DNA of 34,228 bases from a virus. The notes below the pieces were generated by a model. It saw only the letters and a program-made list of their open reading frames with translations, searched no databases and had not been told where the DNA came from. Numbering within the stretch: the first letter of the stretch is position 1; each line of letters begins with the position of its first letter. The translations under genes were made by a program, and so were the position numbers. Below, in pieces: positions 23,165 through 31,916 of the stretch. The DNA lies in IMG/VR virus record IMGVR_UViG_3300035045_000025, positions 1 through 34,228 of that record; one strand, given 5' to 3'.

Positions 23165-25275
23165 TGGCAAGAGAAATAGATTTAAGTGGAATAGCAGCAG
23201 GAGTACAACAAGCTAATCAAGGTAGAAGAGATTTTGTTAAAGATGCTTTTGACGATGCAAGAGATGACAGGTTTAAATCAAAATTTGTAGAACCTTTTAT
23301 TCGAGAAACTGTTTTAGATGGTCCAGAAAGAAGACGAAAAGAACGTCTTGAACTTCAACTACGTGGTCCTGAACTTATAAATAGTATTAATAAATCTAAA
23401 GCTGGATTAATTAATAGTCGTAGTGAAGCTTTAAGAAGTACATTTGATAGAATTGAAAATTTTGCAGATGGTCCTGAAGCTGGAGCAAAAGTAATAGCAA
23501 GAGAGTTAATGGCTAAGTCAGACATAGGTAAACAATTTTTAGGAAGTGGTATATTTAGCCTTAATCACCCTCAATTTAAATTTATTCCACAATCTCTTAA
23601 AAAAGAAATGATTCAACTGTATGAAGAAAGAATTAATAAACAAGCTGAATTTATTTTAAAAACTCATAATGAAATAAAAGACTCTGGAATTTTAAAAAAC
23701 TATGATGTAAGCAATGCTTATTTAATGAGTCAAGATAATTATGACAAAGTAACTGCTGCAATTAATTTAGACGTAGGATTATCTGACCCATTTAGACGAG
23801 GAGTTAATGCTATATTTGGTGATGACGAAGCTGCTGATGTTGCAATGCTTTATAAACAAGCTAATGTACTTCAAGATAAAATAAATAGATTTTATAATGA
23901 GTCTGAAAAGTTTGTTAACTTAAGTAAAACTGTTGTTAAAATGGATGATAACTTAGAAACTTATTTGGATGCTGTTAATAATCTTGATAAAACTAAATAT
24001 GAAAATTTTACTAAAAATTCTAAGAACGCAATTAATCAAATTGGTACAGATAAAGAAAGCGAACTTTATAAAAATGTTTTTACTACCGATGCAGGTGTTT
24101 TAGCTCAATGGAATGAGGGTGATTTAATTGATAAAGAAAAAGGACTTTATACTGCTAATCCAAAAAGATTAGAAGGTAGTAGAACTGTTTTAAATCCTTT
24201 TGGTGTGGAAGTAGAGGACTGGATTCCATTTAATGATATTTATGCAGTAGCTGAAGAAAAAATTACTTATCGTCAAAGAGCTGTTATTGATGGTAAATTA
24301 GTTGAAAGAGATGTTCCAATGCAAGAAAAAGACTTTAGAGCATTTTTAGGTAGAATGGTAACTAATCTTGCTACTGGTTTAAAATTTGAATCTGAAAGAA
24401 ATGGTAATCCTACAGCTAAAGACGATACAGGTTATTTAGCTGCTGCTTATAGACTTTTAGCTCAAAATGGTTATATAAGAATGAAAGATGCTAATAATAT
24501 TGAAAAGGGTTTAATTCTTGTAAACCCTTTAAGTAGTAGCAATGTTATTTCTGGAAGTGGAGCACTTTCTGTAGAGGAAAGAGAACTATTAGGCATTGAT
24601 AATTTATACAATATGGGTGTGAATAGAACAATAAAAGATGCTGAAGAAACTGGTGGAGGCGATGATGAAAAATTTGTTCAAACTATTACAGCTAATGCAG
24701 AAAATGATATAGAAGAAGAATTAGACGAAACTGAAGATGTCGATGATAGAGAAAGACTTTTTCTAGCTTTAGATGATGTTAATGATTCAAAGCTTAGTAA
24801 TAATGCCAAGCGTAGATTAATTGTAAAACAACTAATTGCTCCTACTAAAAGTAATCAAGGAGTATCTTATGTATACGATTCAGCATCAGGTTTAACATAC
24901 ACTGCTGGAGAATTGACTAAAGCAGATGCAGAATCTATTTACAAAAGACTTCTTTTAGTTAATGAAGTAGACTCAGACCCTGAAATAAGAGGTTTAATAG
25001 ATGCAGTATTTACTGATGATGTAGATGGTCAAATGACTGATATACTAGATATGAGAAGAAATCTTAGAAGACCAAATTTGCTTAAACCTACTCTGACTGC
25101 TTTATCAAACTTTAATGATAGACAACAACGAGCTTTTGATTTAAAACAATTAGAAGACTATGCTAATGGTAATAGTTTTATAAGTTCTAACAGACTAAAA
25201 ACATTATTTAAAAAATATGATTTAGAAGCAAACGCTAGTCAAGAAAAAGTTAAAGAATTTTTAAGAAACATATAA
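23164..25275 (+). CDS. Large predicted internal virion protein, 703 aa
   Basis: A charged, mainly helical protein with no signal peptide or obvious membrane span. Opening EIDLSGIAAGVQQANQGRRD, then long helices (RKERLELQLRGPELINSINK) and an acidic patch around residues 498-530 (AENDIEEELDETEDVDDRE). No enzyme motif is recognised. Size, helicity and position before the 1437-aa protein match the gp15-like member of the internal core set of short-tailed phages, but sequence homology cannot be claimed. Confidence 0.62.
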   Translation: MAREIDLSGIAAGVQQANQGRRDFVKDAFDDARDDRFKSKFVEPFIRETVLDGPERRRKERLELQLRGPELINSINKSKAGLINSRSEALRSTFDRIENFADGPEAGAKVIARELMAKSDIGKQFLGSGIFSLNHPQFKFIPQSLKKEMIQLYEERINKQAEFILKTHNEIKDSGILKNYDVSNAYLMSQDNYDKVTAAINLDVGLSDPFRRGVNAIFGDDEAADVAMLYKQANVLQDKINRFYNESEKFVNLSKTVVKMDDNLETYLDAVNNLDKTKYENFTKNSKNAINQIGTDKESELYKNVFTTDAGVLAQWNEGDLIDKEKGLYTANPKRLEGSRTVLNPFGVEVEDWIPFNDIYAVAEEKITYRQRAVIDGKLVERDVPMQEKDFRAFLGRMVTNLATGLKFESERNGNPTAKDDTGYLAAAYRLLAQNGYIRMKDANNIEKGLILVNPLSSSNVISGSGALSVEERELLGIDNLYNMGVNRTIKDAEETGGGDDEKFVQTITANAENDIEEELDETEDVDDRERLFLALDDVNDSKLSNNAKRRLIVKQLIAPTKSNQGVSYVYDSASGLTYTAGELTKADAESIYKRLLLVNEVDSDPEIRGLIDAVFTDDVDGQMTDILDMRRNLRRPNLLKPTLTALSNFNDRQQRAFDLKQLEDYANGNSFISSNRLKTLFKKYDLEANASQEKVKEFLRNI

Positions 25276-25276
25276 T

Positions 25277-28200
25277 ATGTCTTTATTTGATATTAAAACT
25301 CCTAATTTAGAGGAGAATAAACCTGTTGAAAAACAGCCGATAACTTTACAAGATGAACCAATTAATCATCGTGGTGAGGGTAATTTTTTATTAAAAGATG
25401 CTCAGAGTAAAAATTTATTTACTATTGACGATTCTAAAATTAAAACTACATCTTTTAATCAACAACCTTCTCAATTAGATTATAGAACTCTAAAACCTGA
25501 TTATGGTGTTACAGACTTTGAAAATAATAAAGAAGTTATTAGAGATGCCGAAAAAGTTTTAGGATATTTTGGCAGTAATGATGAGATTGTTGAGTGGTTA
25601 AGAGATGCTGAAATAAGCACTACGAGTTTAGTTGCTAGAGCATTTAAAGCAAAGAATGCACCAGATGATGTAAAACTAGCTTATGCTAGACTACAAAATA
25701 ATTTTCGCAAAGCTAATTTAAAAAATCCTACTGAGTGGATTGGCTTACTTAAAAATGGTTTTGTAGATGTAATGGCAGACCCATTAACTATTATTTCTTT
25801 ATTAGCTGCTCCTTTTACAGCAGGAGCTTCTTTTGCTGCTAAAACTGCATTAAATCAAGCTATTAAACAAGGTCTTAAAAGATACAGTCTTTCAGAAGCT
25901 ACGAAGTTAGGTACAAGACCAGCAATATTAACTGGAATAGAAGGTGCTGCTTGGTCAGGCTTACATAACTATTACAATCAAGACTTAGATATTAATTTAG
26001 GACTAAGAAATAATCTTGATTTAAATGAGTTATTAACAGTTACTACTACAGGGGGAGTGCTTGGTGGTGCATTAGGTTTTACATCTGGAGCATTAGATGG
26101 TCGTAAATATTTTAAAAAATCATACATCTTACATAATGCTGATGAGCAAATTAAAGTTGCCGACTCTAAAACTAGAAAGCAAGTAGTAGAAACAGAACAA
26201 GCTTACGATGCAGTTTTGCCTACCTTTAACAGTCCTAAAGTATTAATAGAAAGAGCTATCGGAGGATTTTTTGGTAAAGCTACTACTCCGTTATTGACTA
26301 TTGCTAAGTCTTCTAAAACTTTAGATTACTTTTTAAGACAGCTCCGTTATGATTATGGTCGTACAACTTTTGGTTCTAACTTTAAAGAAGAAACAGGTGA
26401 AGAAGCTTTATCTTTATTTGAAGGTATAGCTCGAGGTTTTGGTAAAAGGCATTATCCGTTAGAACAAATATTTAATAAATTAGGCAGAACTTCTAGATAC
26501 GAAAACTTTTTTCAAGCAAGAATTACTGGAGAAGACAATGCAGCTCTACTTAAATTATTACAGACTAGAGGAACAGCTAAACAATTTGAGTACAATAAAG
26601 AAGTTTTAGATATTTCTGATGAAGTAAGAGAAGCCTACAAAGGTATAAAAAAATTATTAGATGATACTTTTGATGAAGGTGTTGATGTAGGTATTTTTAG
26701 AAAACAAAACAGAGTTCAAAATTATTTTCCAAGAATATTTTCTTTTGGTTTATTACAAGCAAATAAATCACAATTTAAAGCTTTATTAAAAAAACATGGT
26801 TATGCTACACCTGTAAATACAAAAACAAAAAAATATCAAAAATATTATAATAAATTAGAATTAGATAAACCAGAAGGTGAAAGAACTATTGAGTTAGGTA
26901 TTCCTGCTGATGCCAGAACTATTGACCAAGAAGCTTTTGGACTACAACAAAAATATGGTGTTGATAGTTTTGAAGACTTGGCTATACAAAGAGGAGCTAA
27001 AGAATCTGAAGTAGCTGAAAAAGCTATTGATTTAAAAGCAAATGAAATAGTTGAAAATATGTTAGCAATGCGACATACTCCATTTGAATTTAGACCTACT
27101 GGAAGTGTCGGTGCTGGAAAAGGCTACATGCAACATCGAGTGTTTACTAAGATACCTGATGACGAATTAGTAAACTTTTTAGAAACAGATGTTACTGATG
27201 TTTTAACAGATTATTTTACTAGCACAACTCAGACCATAGAAAGAACTAAAAGATTTGGTTTAACTCTTGGTGACTTTGATGAAAAAATTATTCAAAAAAT
27301 AGAACAAGAACTAAGTGATAATTTACCTGCAAATTTAAGTACAGAACAAAGAATAAAATATGGTGAAGATATTCAAACTATTTTGCAGAGAGTTAGAGAT
27401 TTGCATGGTAAGAGTACAGGATTAGATGTTGATAGACCTGTTACTTTAGGTGGGGGTAGACTACAAACTATTTCTGAATGGGGTAGATTAACTCAACAAG
27501 TAGCTCACTTACCTTTAGCAGTTATTTCAAGTATAACAGAACCTATCATTATGTTATCGAGAGTAGGGGTCACAGATGCTCCTGCAGCCGTAGTAGAAAT
27601 AGGAAAGTCTATTGTTAAAGGTATACAAAAAACTGTAGACAGAACTATACAAGGAGCAAAATCGGTTGCTACTGGTAAAAAAGTTACTTTTAAAGACTTG
27701 GATGACGATTATTGGAAAGAGCTTTATGATGTTGGTTTAGCTTTAGAATCTGCAACACTTGATGGTTTTGATAGACTTGCAAGTGGTGATGCCTTAACTG
27801 GTAGAAGAGCTAAGGGTTTACAGAATATGTTCTTTAAAATGAACTTTCTTACACAATGGACACAATCAGTTCAAGCAGCTTCTTTTGTAACAGGGCAAAA
27901 AATTATCAGACGAAATGCTCAAAAGCTTTATGAAGATTCTATTGGGGCAATAACTTTATCTACTGGTAATTTTAGAAACGCTGGAGTAAATCAAAAAGAT
28001 TATTTAATAGGACAATTAAATGAATTAGGTATTGACGAACAAGATGCAATTAATTGGTATCGTCAATCTTTAAATGAAAATAAAGAATTTGATGTAAATT
28101 TATCTCAACAATTAGATTTTTATTCTGAGAAATATTTACCCGGAGCAGGAAGATTTGTTAACGAGGTTATTCTTAACCCTTCTGTTGCAGCAGCAAATAA

Positions 28201-29590
28201 ACCATTAATGTTTAGTAGCCCCGCAGGGAAATTACTATTTCAATTTGCTGGTTATCCGACTGCATTTAATAACATTGTAATGAAAAGGTTTGTAAATGAA
28301 AGTTTTAAATACCCGATGTCTGCTTCTCCTAAAGTACTAGGGGCTACTTTAGCTATGACTTCAGTAGCCGTATTAGGTAATTATTTAAGAAGTGAAGGTA
28401 CTTCTTTTGTGGACTATCAAACTGGTAGACCAAAAACAGAGGGTGAAATAATAGCAGATGCTTGGGCAAGATGGGGAGGCTTTGCTTTCTTTGATTATGC
28501 TAGAAGAATAAATCAAAATTATAAATATGGTTCAGGAACTATTGGTTCACTAGCTAAAGGAGTAACTGGTCCTTTACCTGCAGATGTAGTTGACATGATT
28601 TTATATAGAAAAGGTATTTTTTCTATAGGAGCTTCTAACACACCTTTCTATGGAGCTATGGGTTTATTTGATAAAGATGCTCAAAAAGCTTGGCGAACAG
28701 CAGGAAGAGAACTAGATAAAAAAGTAGAAGGATTTATTTTTGGAGAAAAAAAATCTTCATCTAATAGCAGAAGGACCTATAGAACTGGAGGACCTGCTGT
28801 TAATGTTCCTAATGCTCCTGATAGACCAGAAGAAAGAGTAAATAAAAATACTGGTGTACCTTATGATTTAGAAGCTGGACCAACTGCACAGCCTGAAAAG
28901 AACAGAGCAGGTTTGAGTGAAGAAGGAAAGTTATTAGCAACAATGCAACGCAGACAAAGAAAAAATCAAGGACTAGAAGTAGAAGGCTATGACTCTTATT
29001 TACAAAGTATGAGAAGTTGGGAAAGTGACCACGGTAATACTCCTATAAGAACACATGATGCTAGAGAAAAAAATTTAAAAGAAAGTGAAAGAAGTTTTGA
29101 TATTGCTTATGGACATAAAATTACTAAAGATGAATTAAGAACTGGAAAAATATATGGTATAGATTTTATTAATTTAAAAACAGGAAAATATATACCTCTT
29201 ACAGAAGAGCAAAAAATATTTATTCAGAAACAAGATATAAATACAAATGTAAAAAATGCTTTAAATAGTGGCTGGAGGGAAAAATTAAAACAAAGAAATT
29301 TAACATTTGAAAATTTACCATCACAATATAAGTTTGCTTTAGCTGATTTAGCTTACAATGTTGGAGGAACTAAGGCAGGACAAGAATGGACTGCTATATT
29401 TGATGATATAAAAAATAATAATACTGCTTCTTTTGTTAAAAATTTAAGAAGACAAGACGGTGGTAAAAATACTGCAGGTATGGATAACAGAGCTGCAAAA
29501 GCTGCTTTTAAAGCAGGTCTTATAAATAATAGAAGAGAAGCTATAGAATATGGTTTATCTTTAACTAACACTAATGAAATACCTGAATGA
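25277..29590 (+). CDS. Giant ejection-type virion protein with C-terminal lysozyme-like domain, 1437 aa
   Basis: The largest gene here, in the place of a T7 gp16-like DNA-ejection protein. The N-terminal third has hydrophobic helices (LTIISLLAAPFTAGASFAA near residue 175 and GGVLGGALGFTSGAL near 260) that could enter the membrane. The centre is long and helical. The last 200 residues look like a GH24-type muramidase: SWESDHGN with candidate catalytic Glu1249, DIAYGHKITKDEL (Asp1275 to His1280) like the GYGH motif, and ALADLAYNVGG (Y1360, N1361, G1363) like the YNVG motif. The Glu to GH spacing is about eleven residues longer than in T4 lysozyme, so the fold call is moderate. It probably opens the wall during DNA entry, or serves lysis. 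Confidence 0.7.
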   Translation: MSLFDIKTPNLEENKPVEKQPITLQDEPINHRGEGNFLLKDAQSKNLFTIDDSKIKTTSFNQQPSQLDYRTLKPDYGVTDFENNKEVIRDAEKVLGYFGSNDEIVEWLRDAEISTTSLVARAFKAKNAPDDVKLAYARLQNNFRKANLKNPTEWIGLLKNGFVDVMADPLTIISLLAAPFTAGASFAAKTALNQAIKQGLKRYSLSEATKLGTRPAILTGIEGAAWSGLHNYYNQDLDINLGLRNNLDLNELLTVTTTGGVLGGALGFTSGALDGRKYFKKSYILHNADEQIKVADSKTRKQVVETEQAYDAVLPTFNSPKVLIERAIGGFFGKATTPLLTIAKSSKTLDYFLRQLRYDYGRTTFGSNFKEETGEEALSLFEGIARGFGKRHYPLEQIFNKLGRTSRYENFFQARITGEDNAALLKLLQTRGTAKQFEYNKEVLDISDEVREAYKGIKKLLDDTFDEGVDVGIFRKQNRVQNYFPRIFSFGLLQANKSQFKALLKKHGYATPVNTKTKKYQKYYNKLELDKPEGERTIELGIPADARTIDQEAFGLQQKYGVDSFEDLAIQRGAKESEVAEKAIDLKANEIVENMLAMRHTPFEFRPTGSVGAGKGYMQHRVFTKIPDDELVNFLETDVTDVLTDYFTSTTQTIERTKRFGLTLGDFDEKIIQKIEQELSDNLPANLSTEQRIKYGEDIQTILQRVRDLHGKSTGLDVDRPVTLGGGRLQTISEWGRLTQQVAHLPLAVISSITEPIIMLSRVGVTDAPAAVVEIGKSIVKGIQKTVDRTIQGAKSVATGKKVTFKDLDDDYWKELYDVGLALESATLDGFDRLASGDALTGRRAKGLQNMFFKMNFLTQWTQSVQAASFVTGQKIIRRNAQKLYEDSIGAITLSTGNFRNAGVNQKDYLIGQLNELGIDEQDAINWYRQSLNENKEFDVNLSQQLDFYSEKYLPGAGRFVNEVILNPSVAAANKPLMFSSPAGKLLFQFAGYPTAFNNIVMKRFVNESFKYPMSASPKVLGATLAMTSVAVLGNYLRSEGTSFVDYQTGRPKTEGEIIADAWARWGGFAFFDYARRINQNYKYGSGTIGSLAKGVTGPLPADVVDMILYRKGIFSIGASNTPFYGAMGLFDKDAQKAWRTAGRELDKKVEGFIFGEKKSSSNSRRTYRTGGPAVNVPNAPDRPEERVNKNTGVPYDLEAGPTAQPEKNRAGLSEEGKLLATMQRRQRKNQGLEVEGYDSYLQSMRSWESDHGNTPIRTHDAREKNLKESERSFDIAYGHKITKDELRTGKIYGIDFINLKTGKYIPLTEEQKIFIQKQDINTNVKNALNSGWREKLKQRNLTFENLPSQYKFALADLAYNVGGTKAGQEWTAIFDDIKNNNTASFVKNLRRQDGGKNTAGMDNRAAKAAFKAGLINNRREAIEYGLSLTNTNEIPE

Positions 29591-29835
29591 TACTATACAG
29601 AGAAAAAGATTTAGATGAAGCTTACAAGGTAGATTGTAAAGCTCGTACTCGTAATAACATGCCTTGGATAAAGCGAGAAGATTTTAGAAAGATATACGAA
29701 GACTTAATGGATTTATATATGATACAACTAAGCCCTAAACAGCTTTTAGAAGTTGAAGAGATTCCTGAAGTATTACTAGACTCATTAAAAGGAATACTAA
29801 ACAAAAGCTTACACTTTGAACCAGAGGAAAAATAA
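29587..29835 (+). CDS. Small protein, 82 aa
   Basis: ATG overlaps the previous stop (ATGA at 29587-29590). A soluble, charged alpha-helical protein: REKDLDEAYKVDCKARTRNN, then MPWIKREDFRKIYEDLMDLY and LEVEEIPEVLLDSLKG. The KARTRNNMPWIKREDFRKIYE segment (21 residues, split here as KARTRNN and MPWIKREDFRKIYE) looks conserved. No known function. It lies between the lysozyme-bearing gene and two membrane proteins, so a link to lysis or entry is possible. Confidence 0.6.
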   Translation: MILYREKDLDEAYKVDCKARTRNNMPWIKREDFRKIYEDLMDLYMIQLSPKQLLEVEEIPEVLLDSLKGILNKSLHFEPEEK

Positions 29836-30269
29836 TGGGCTTTCCTTTTGAAATAATTACCATGCTTGGTTCTACTGTACTTAGTGGAGTCATGAGTATC
29901 TGGGCAGAAAGTAGAAAGGCAAAAGCAGAAGAACAAAAGCTACTTATCTCTAGAGGTGAGTTTGAAATGAAAGCCATAGCTGCTGCTCGTAATGTAGAGA
30001 ATGTAGGCTTTCAATGGACTAGAAGAATTATCGCACTAACTGCTATCTTTGCAATCGTAGTACTGCCAAAATTAGTTGCAGTCTTTGCTCCAGATATTTC
30101 AGTCACAGTTGGTTATACGCAATTCAAACCCGGATTTTTATTCTTTACACAAGATGTAGAGATATTTAAATGGATAACATTTGAGGGCTTAGTAATAACT
30201 CAATTAGATACAAACTTAGTATCGGCTATTATTGGTATGTATTTCGGTGGTAGCTTAGTAAAGCGATGA
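29835..30269 (+). CDS. Holin-like membrane protein, 144 aa
   Basis: Three hydrophobic stretches are visible: EIITMLGSTVLSGVMSIW at the N-terminus, RIIALTAIFAIVVLPKLVAV near residues 63-84, and a weaker C-terminal one (SAIIGMYFGGSLV). A charged helix (ESRKAKAEEQKLLISRGEFE) separates the first two. Size, three spans and position after the lysozyme-bearing gene fit a holin of the three-span class, which would perforate the inner membrane at lysis. Homology is not certain. It overlaps the following gene by four bases (ATGA). Confidence 0.5.
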   Translation: MGFPFEIITMLGSTVLSGVMSIWAESRKAKAEEQKLLISRGEFEMKAIAAARNVENVGFQWTRRIIALTAIFAIVVLPKLVAVFAPDISVTVGYTQFKPGFLFFTQDVEIFKWITFEGLVITQLDTNLVSAIIGMYFGGSLVKR

Positions 30270-30553
30270 AAGGATTAGACTATATAGGCATAATAGAAAC
30301 AGTAGGAATACCCATGGTAGGTGCTATTGGCATGGGGTATTTAGTATGGCTAGTAGTAAAGTTTTTGATGGCAGACATTCATAAAAAATTAGATGTCCAA
30401 CATCAAATGATTGTTGCCTTGATAGATAGAATCAGGCAAATGGATAATGATATGATTCGGATTGATGCCATGTGTAGAGCTGCAATGGGTCTAGACCCTG
30501 ATGTCAGCCGAATAGCCAGAGCAGACGGTCAAAAAGACCAACGCAAAGACTAA
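30266..30553 (+). CDS. Small single-span membrane protein, 95 aa
   Basis: One membrane span in residues 9-34 (TVGIPMVGAIGMGYLVWLVV) is followed by an amphipathic helix (DIHKKLDVQHQMIVALIDRI) and a hydrophilic tail ending ADGQKDQRKD. Coupled to the holin-like gene by an ATGA overlap. Likely a lysis partner, such as an antiholin- or spanin-like protein, though no defining motif is seen. Confidence 0.55.
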   Translation: MKGLDYIGIIETVGIPMVGAIGMGYLVWLVVKFLMADIHKKLDVQHQMIVALIDRIRQMDNDMIRIDAMCRAAMGLDPDVSRIARADGQKDQRKD

Positions 30554-30629
30554 CTCATAAAAACTTTATCAGGTGCTGAATGGCTTGTCTATTCGGTAGA
30601 ATTAACTATTTTTCACAGGAGGTAAAAGA

Positions 30630-30713
30630 GTGAGGACAGACGAAACTGTATGCGTATTATGCATAATGTTTTGGGTTGCTTGTGGTATGTTTTATGCTAC
30701 TGTAACTTTTTAA
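30630..30713 (+). CDS. Membrane micro-protein, 27 aa, GTG start
   Basis: A near-perfect ribosome site (AGGAGGT, 30617-30623) sits six bases before GTG 30630. The product is almost one hydrophobic helix with three Cys residues: TDETVCVLCIMFWVACGMFY, then ATVTF. It ends four bases inside the tail of the convergent reverse-strand gene. The ribosome site is stronger than that of most genes here, which favours a real product. Confidence 0.5.
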   Translation: MRTDETVCVLCIMFWVACGMFYATVTF

Positions 30714-30943
30714 TCCGTATTTTGAACACGGGCATTTAAACAAGATTCAATATAACTATGTATTTCATCAAGTTTAACTGTAGCTTCTCTTATGATAACC
30801 CGAAGATTTTCATAGTCTTGTCGGGATAGATATTTTTTAAGTTTCGCTATATCAACTTTAGTTCTTTCAGTGACAAGGTTTCCGCTTTTGTCATACAGTA
30901 ATCTATAAGCTAAAAGTTGTGCTTCATTTCGTTTCGTTTTCAT
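30710..30943 (-). CDS. Small unknown protein, 77 aa
   Basis: Starts at ATG 30943 inside the end of nrdB, with AGGA at a good distance upstream; a TTG at 30958 would add five residues but is less likely. Charged and helical: MKTKRNEAQLLAYRLLYDKS, then RTKVDIAKLKKYLSRQDYEN and EATVKLDEIHSYIESCL. No known family. It is the last gene of the reverse-strand reductase operon in this window and meets the forward operon tail to tail. Confidence 0.6.
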   Translation of the reverse strand: MKTKRNEAQLLAYRLLYDKSGNLVTERTKVDIAKLKKYLSRQDYENLRVIIREATVKLDEIHSYIESCLNARVQNTD

Positions 30944-31916
30944 TGTTAAATCCTGCAAAGGTTAATTTTCCGTAATCACCTCTGAGTCCAGCTTTCTGAT
31001 ATGAAGTAGCTCTACCTTCAAAAAAGTTTTGATGTTCAACTCCCAACACATCGTCTAACCATGTCAGAGGATTATCTTTCTGATTAAAGTTAGGTTTAAG
31101 TCCTAACTGTAATAATCTTCTATCGGCAATGTATTTGTTATACGCATACATTTCCTCTTTGGTTAGCCCTTCTATATCTCCCATCTCAAATACTAAGTCA
31201 AGAAACTTTTCTTCAAGTTTTACCATCTCTCTACATATCTGATAGATTTCTTTTTTAAAGTCATCTGTCCAGATGTCTAGATTTTCTTTGATAAATTCTC
31301 TAAATAATTTAGTCATGGCTTCTACATGTAAACTTTCATCTTTAATAGAGTATGCCACAATCTGACACATACCTTTCATCTTACCAAATCTTTGAAAGTT
31401 CATAAGTATAGCGAAGCTACTGAATAGCTGTAAGCCTTCCGTAAAGGCTGAATAAACGGCTAAAGCTTTGGCGATAGTCCTTTTATCAGACTTAATAGCT
31501 TTGAGGTCTGTAATGTACGCATGTTTGTCAGACATTTCTTCGTATTCAGCAAAAGCTTTGTACTCTATCTCAGGCATTCCAACAGTATCTAGTAGTAAAC
31601 TGTAGGCATGTTGATGAATTGCTTCCATGTTACCAAAGGACAGCATCATCATTCTAGCTTCTGGAAGTTTGAAAAGTTGCATATACTTTTCTACATAACC
31701 CGAAGCAACATCTACATCTGACTGAGTAAACAATCTGAATATCTGAACTAAAAGATTCTTTTCTGAATCAGTTAATCTTTCATTCCAATCTTTTACATCA
31801 GTATGTAGTGGCACTGACATAGGATGCCAATGCATTCTGTTTTGTAAATCGTAATACTCAAACATCCAACTGTAGTCGAATGGTTTGTAGTAATCTCTAG
31901 TTTTTAATAAGCTCAT
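30924..31916 (-). CDS. nrdB: Ribonucleotide reductase small (beta) subunit, class I
   Basis: A 330-aa radical-generating subunit that supplies the tyrosyl radical for reduction of ribonucleotides to deoxyribonucleotides. All expected di-metal ligands are present at the spacing known from E. coli NrdB: D67, E98 and H101 (MEAIH), E160 (AFTEGLQ), E194 and H197 (DESLH). The radical tyrosine is Y105, four residues after H101. The C-terminal tail carries YGKLTFAGF for docking and radical transfer to the large subunit. The gene starts directly after the nrdA stop; a GAGGG site lies in the end of nrdA. It looks fully functional and serves phage DNA synthesis. Confidence 0.95.
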   Translation of the reverse strand: MSLLKTRDYYKPFDYSWMFEYYDLQNRMHWHPMSVPLHTDVKDWNERLTDSEKNLLVQIFRLFTQSDVDVASGYVEKYMQLFKLPEARMMMLSFGNMEAIHQHAYSLLLDTVGMPEIEYKAFAEYEEMSDKHAYITDLKAIKSDKRTIAKALAVYSAFTEGLQLFSSFAILMNFQRFGKMKGMCQIVAYSIKDESLHVEAMTKLFREFIKENLDIWTDDFKKEIYQICREMVKLEEKFLDLVFEMGDIEGLTKEEMYAYNKYIADRRLLQLGLKPNFNQKDNPLTWLDDVLGVEHQNFFEGRATSYQKAGLRGDYGKLTFAGFNNENETK

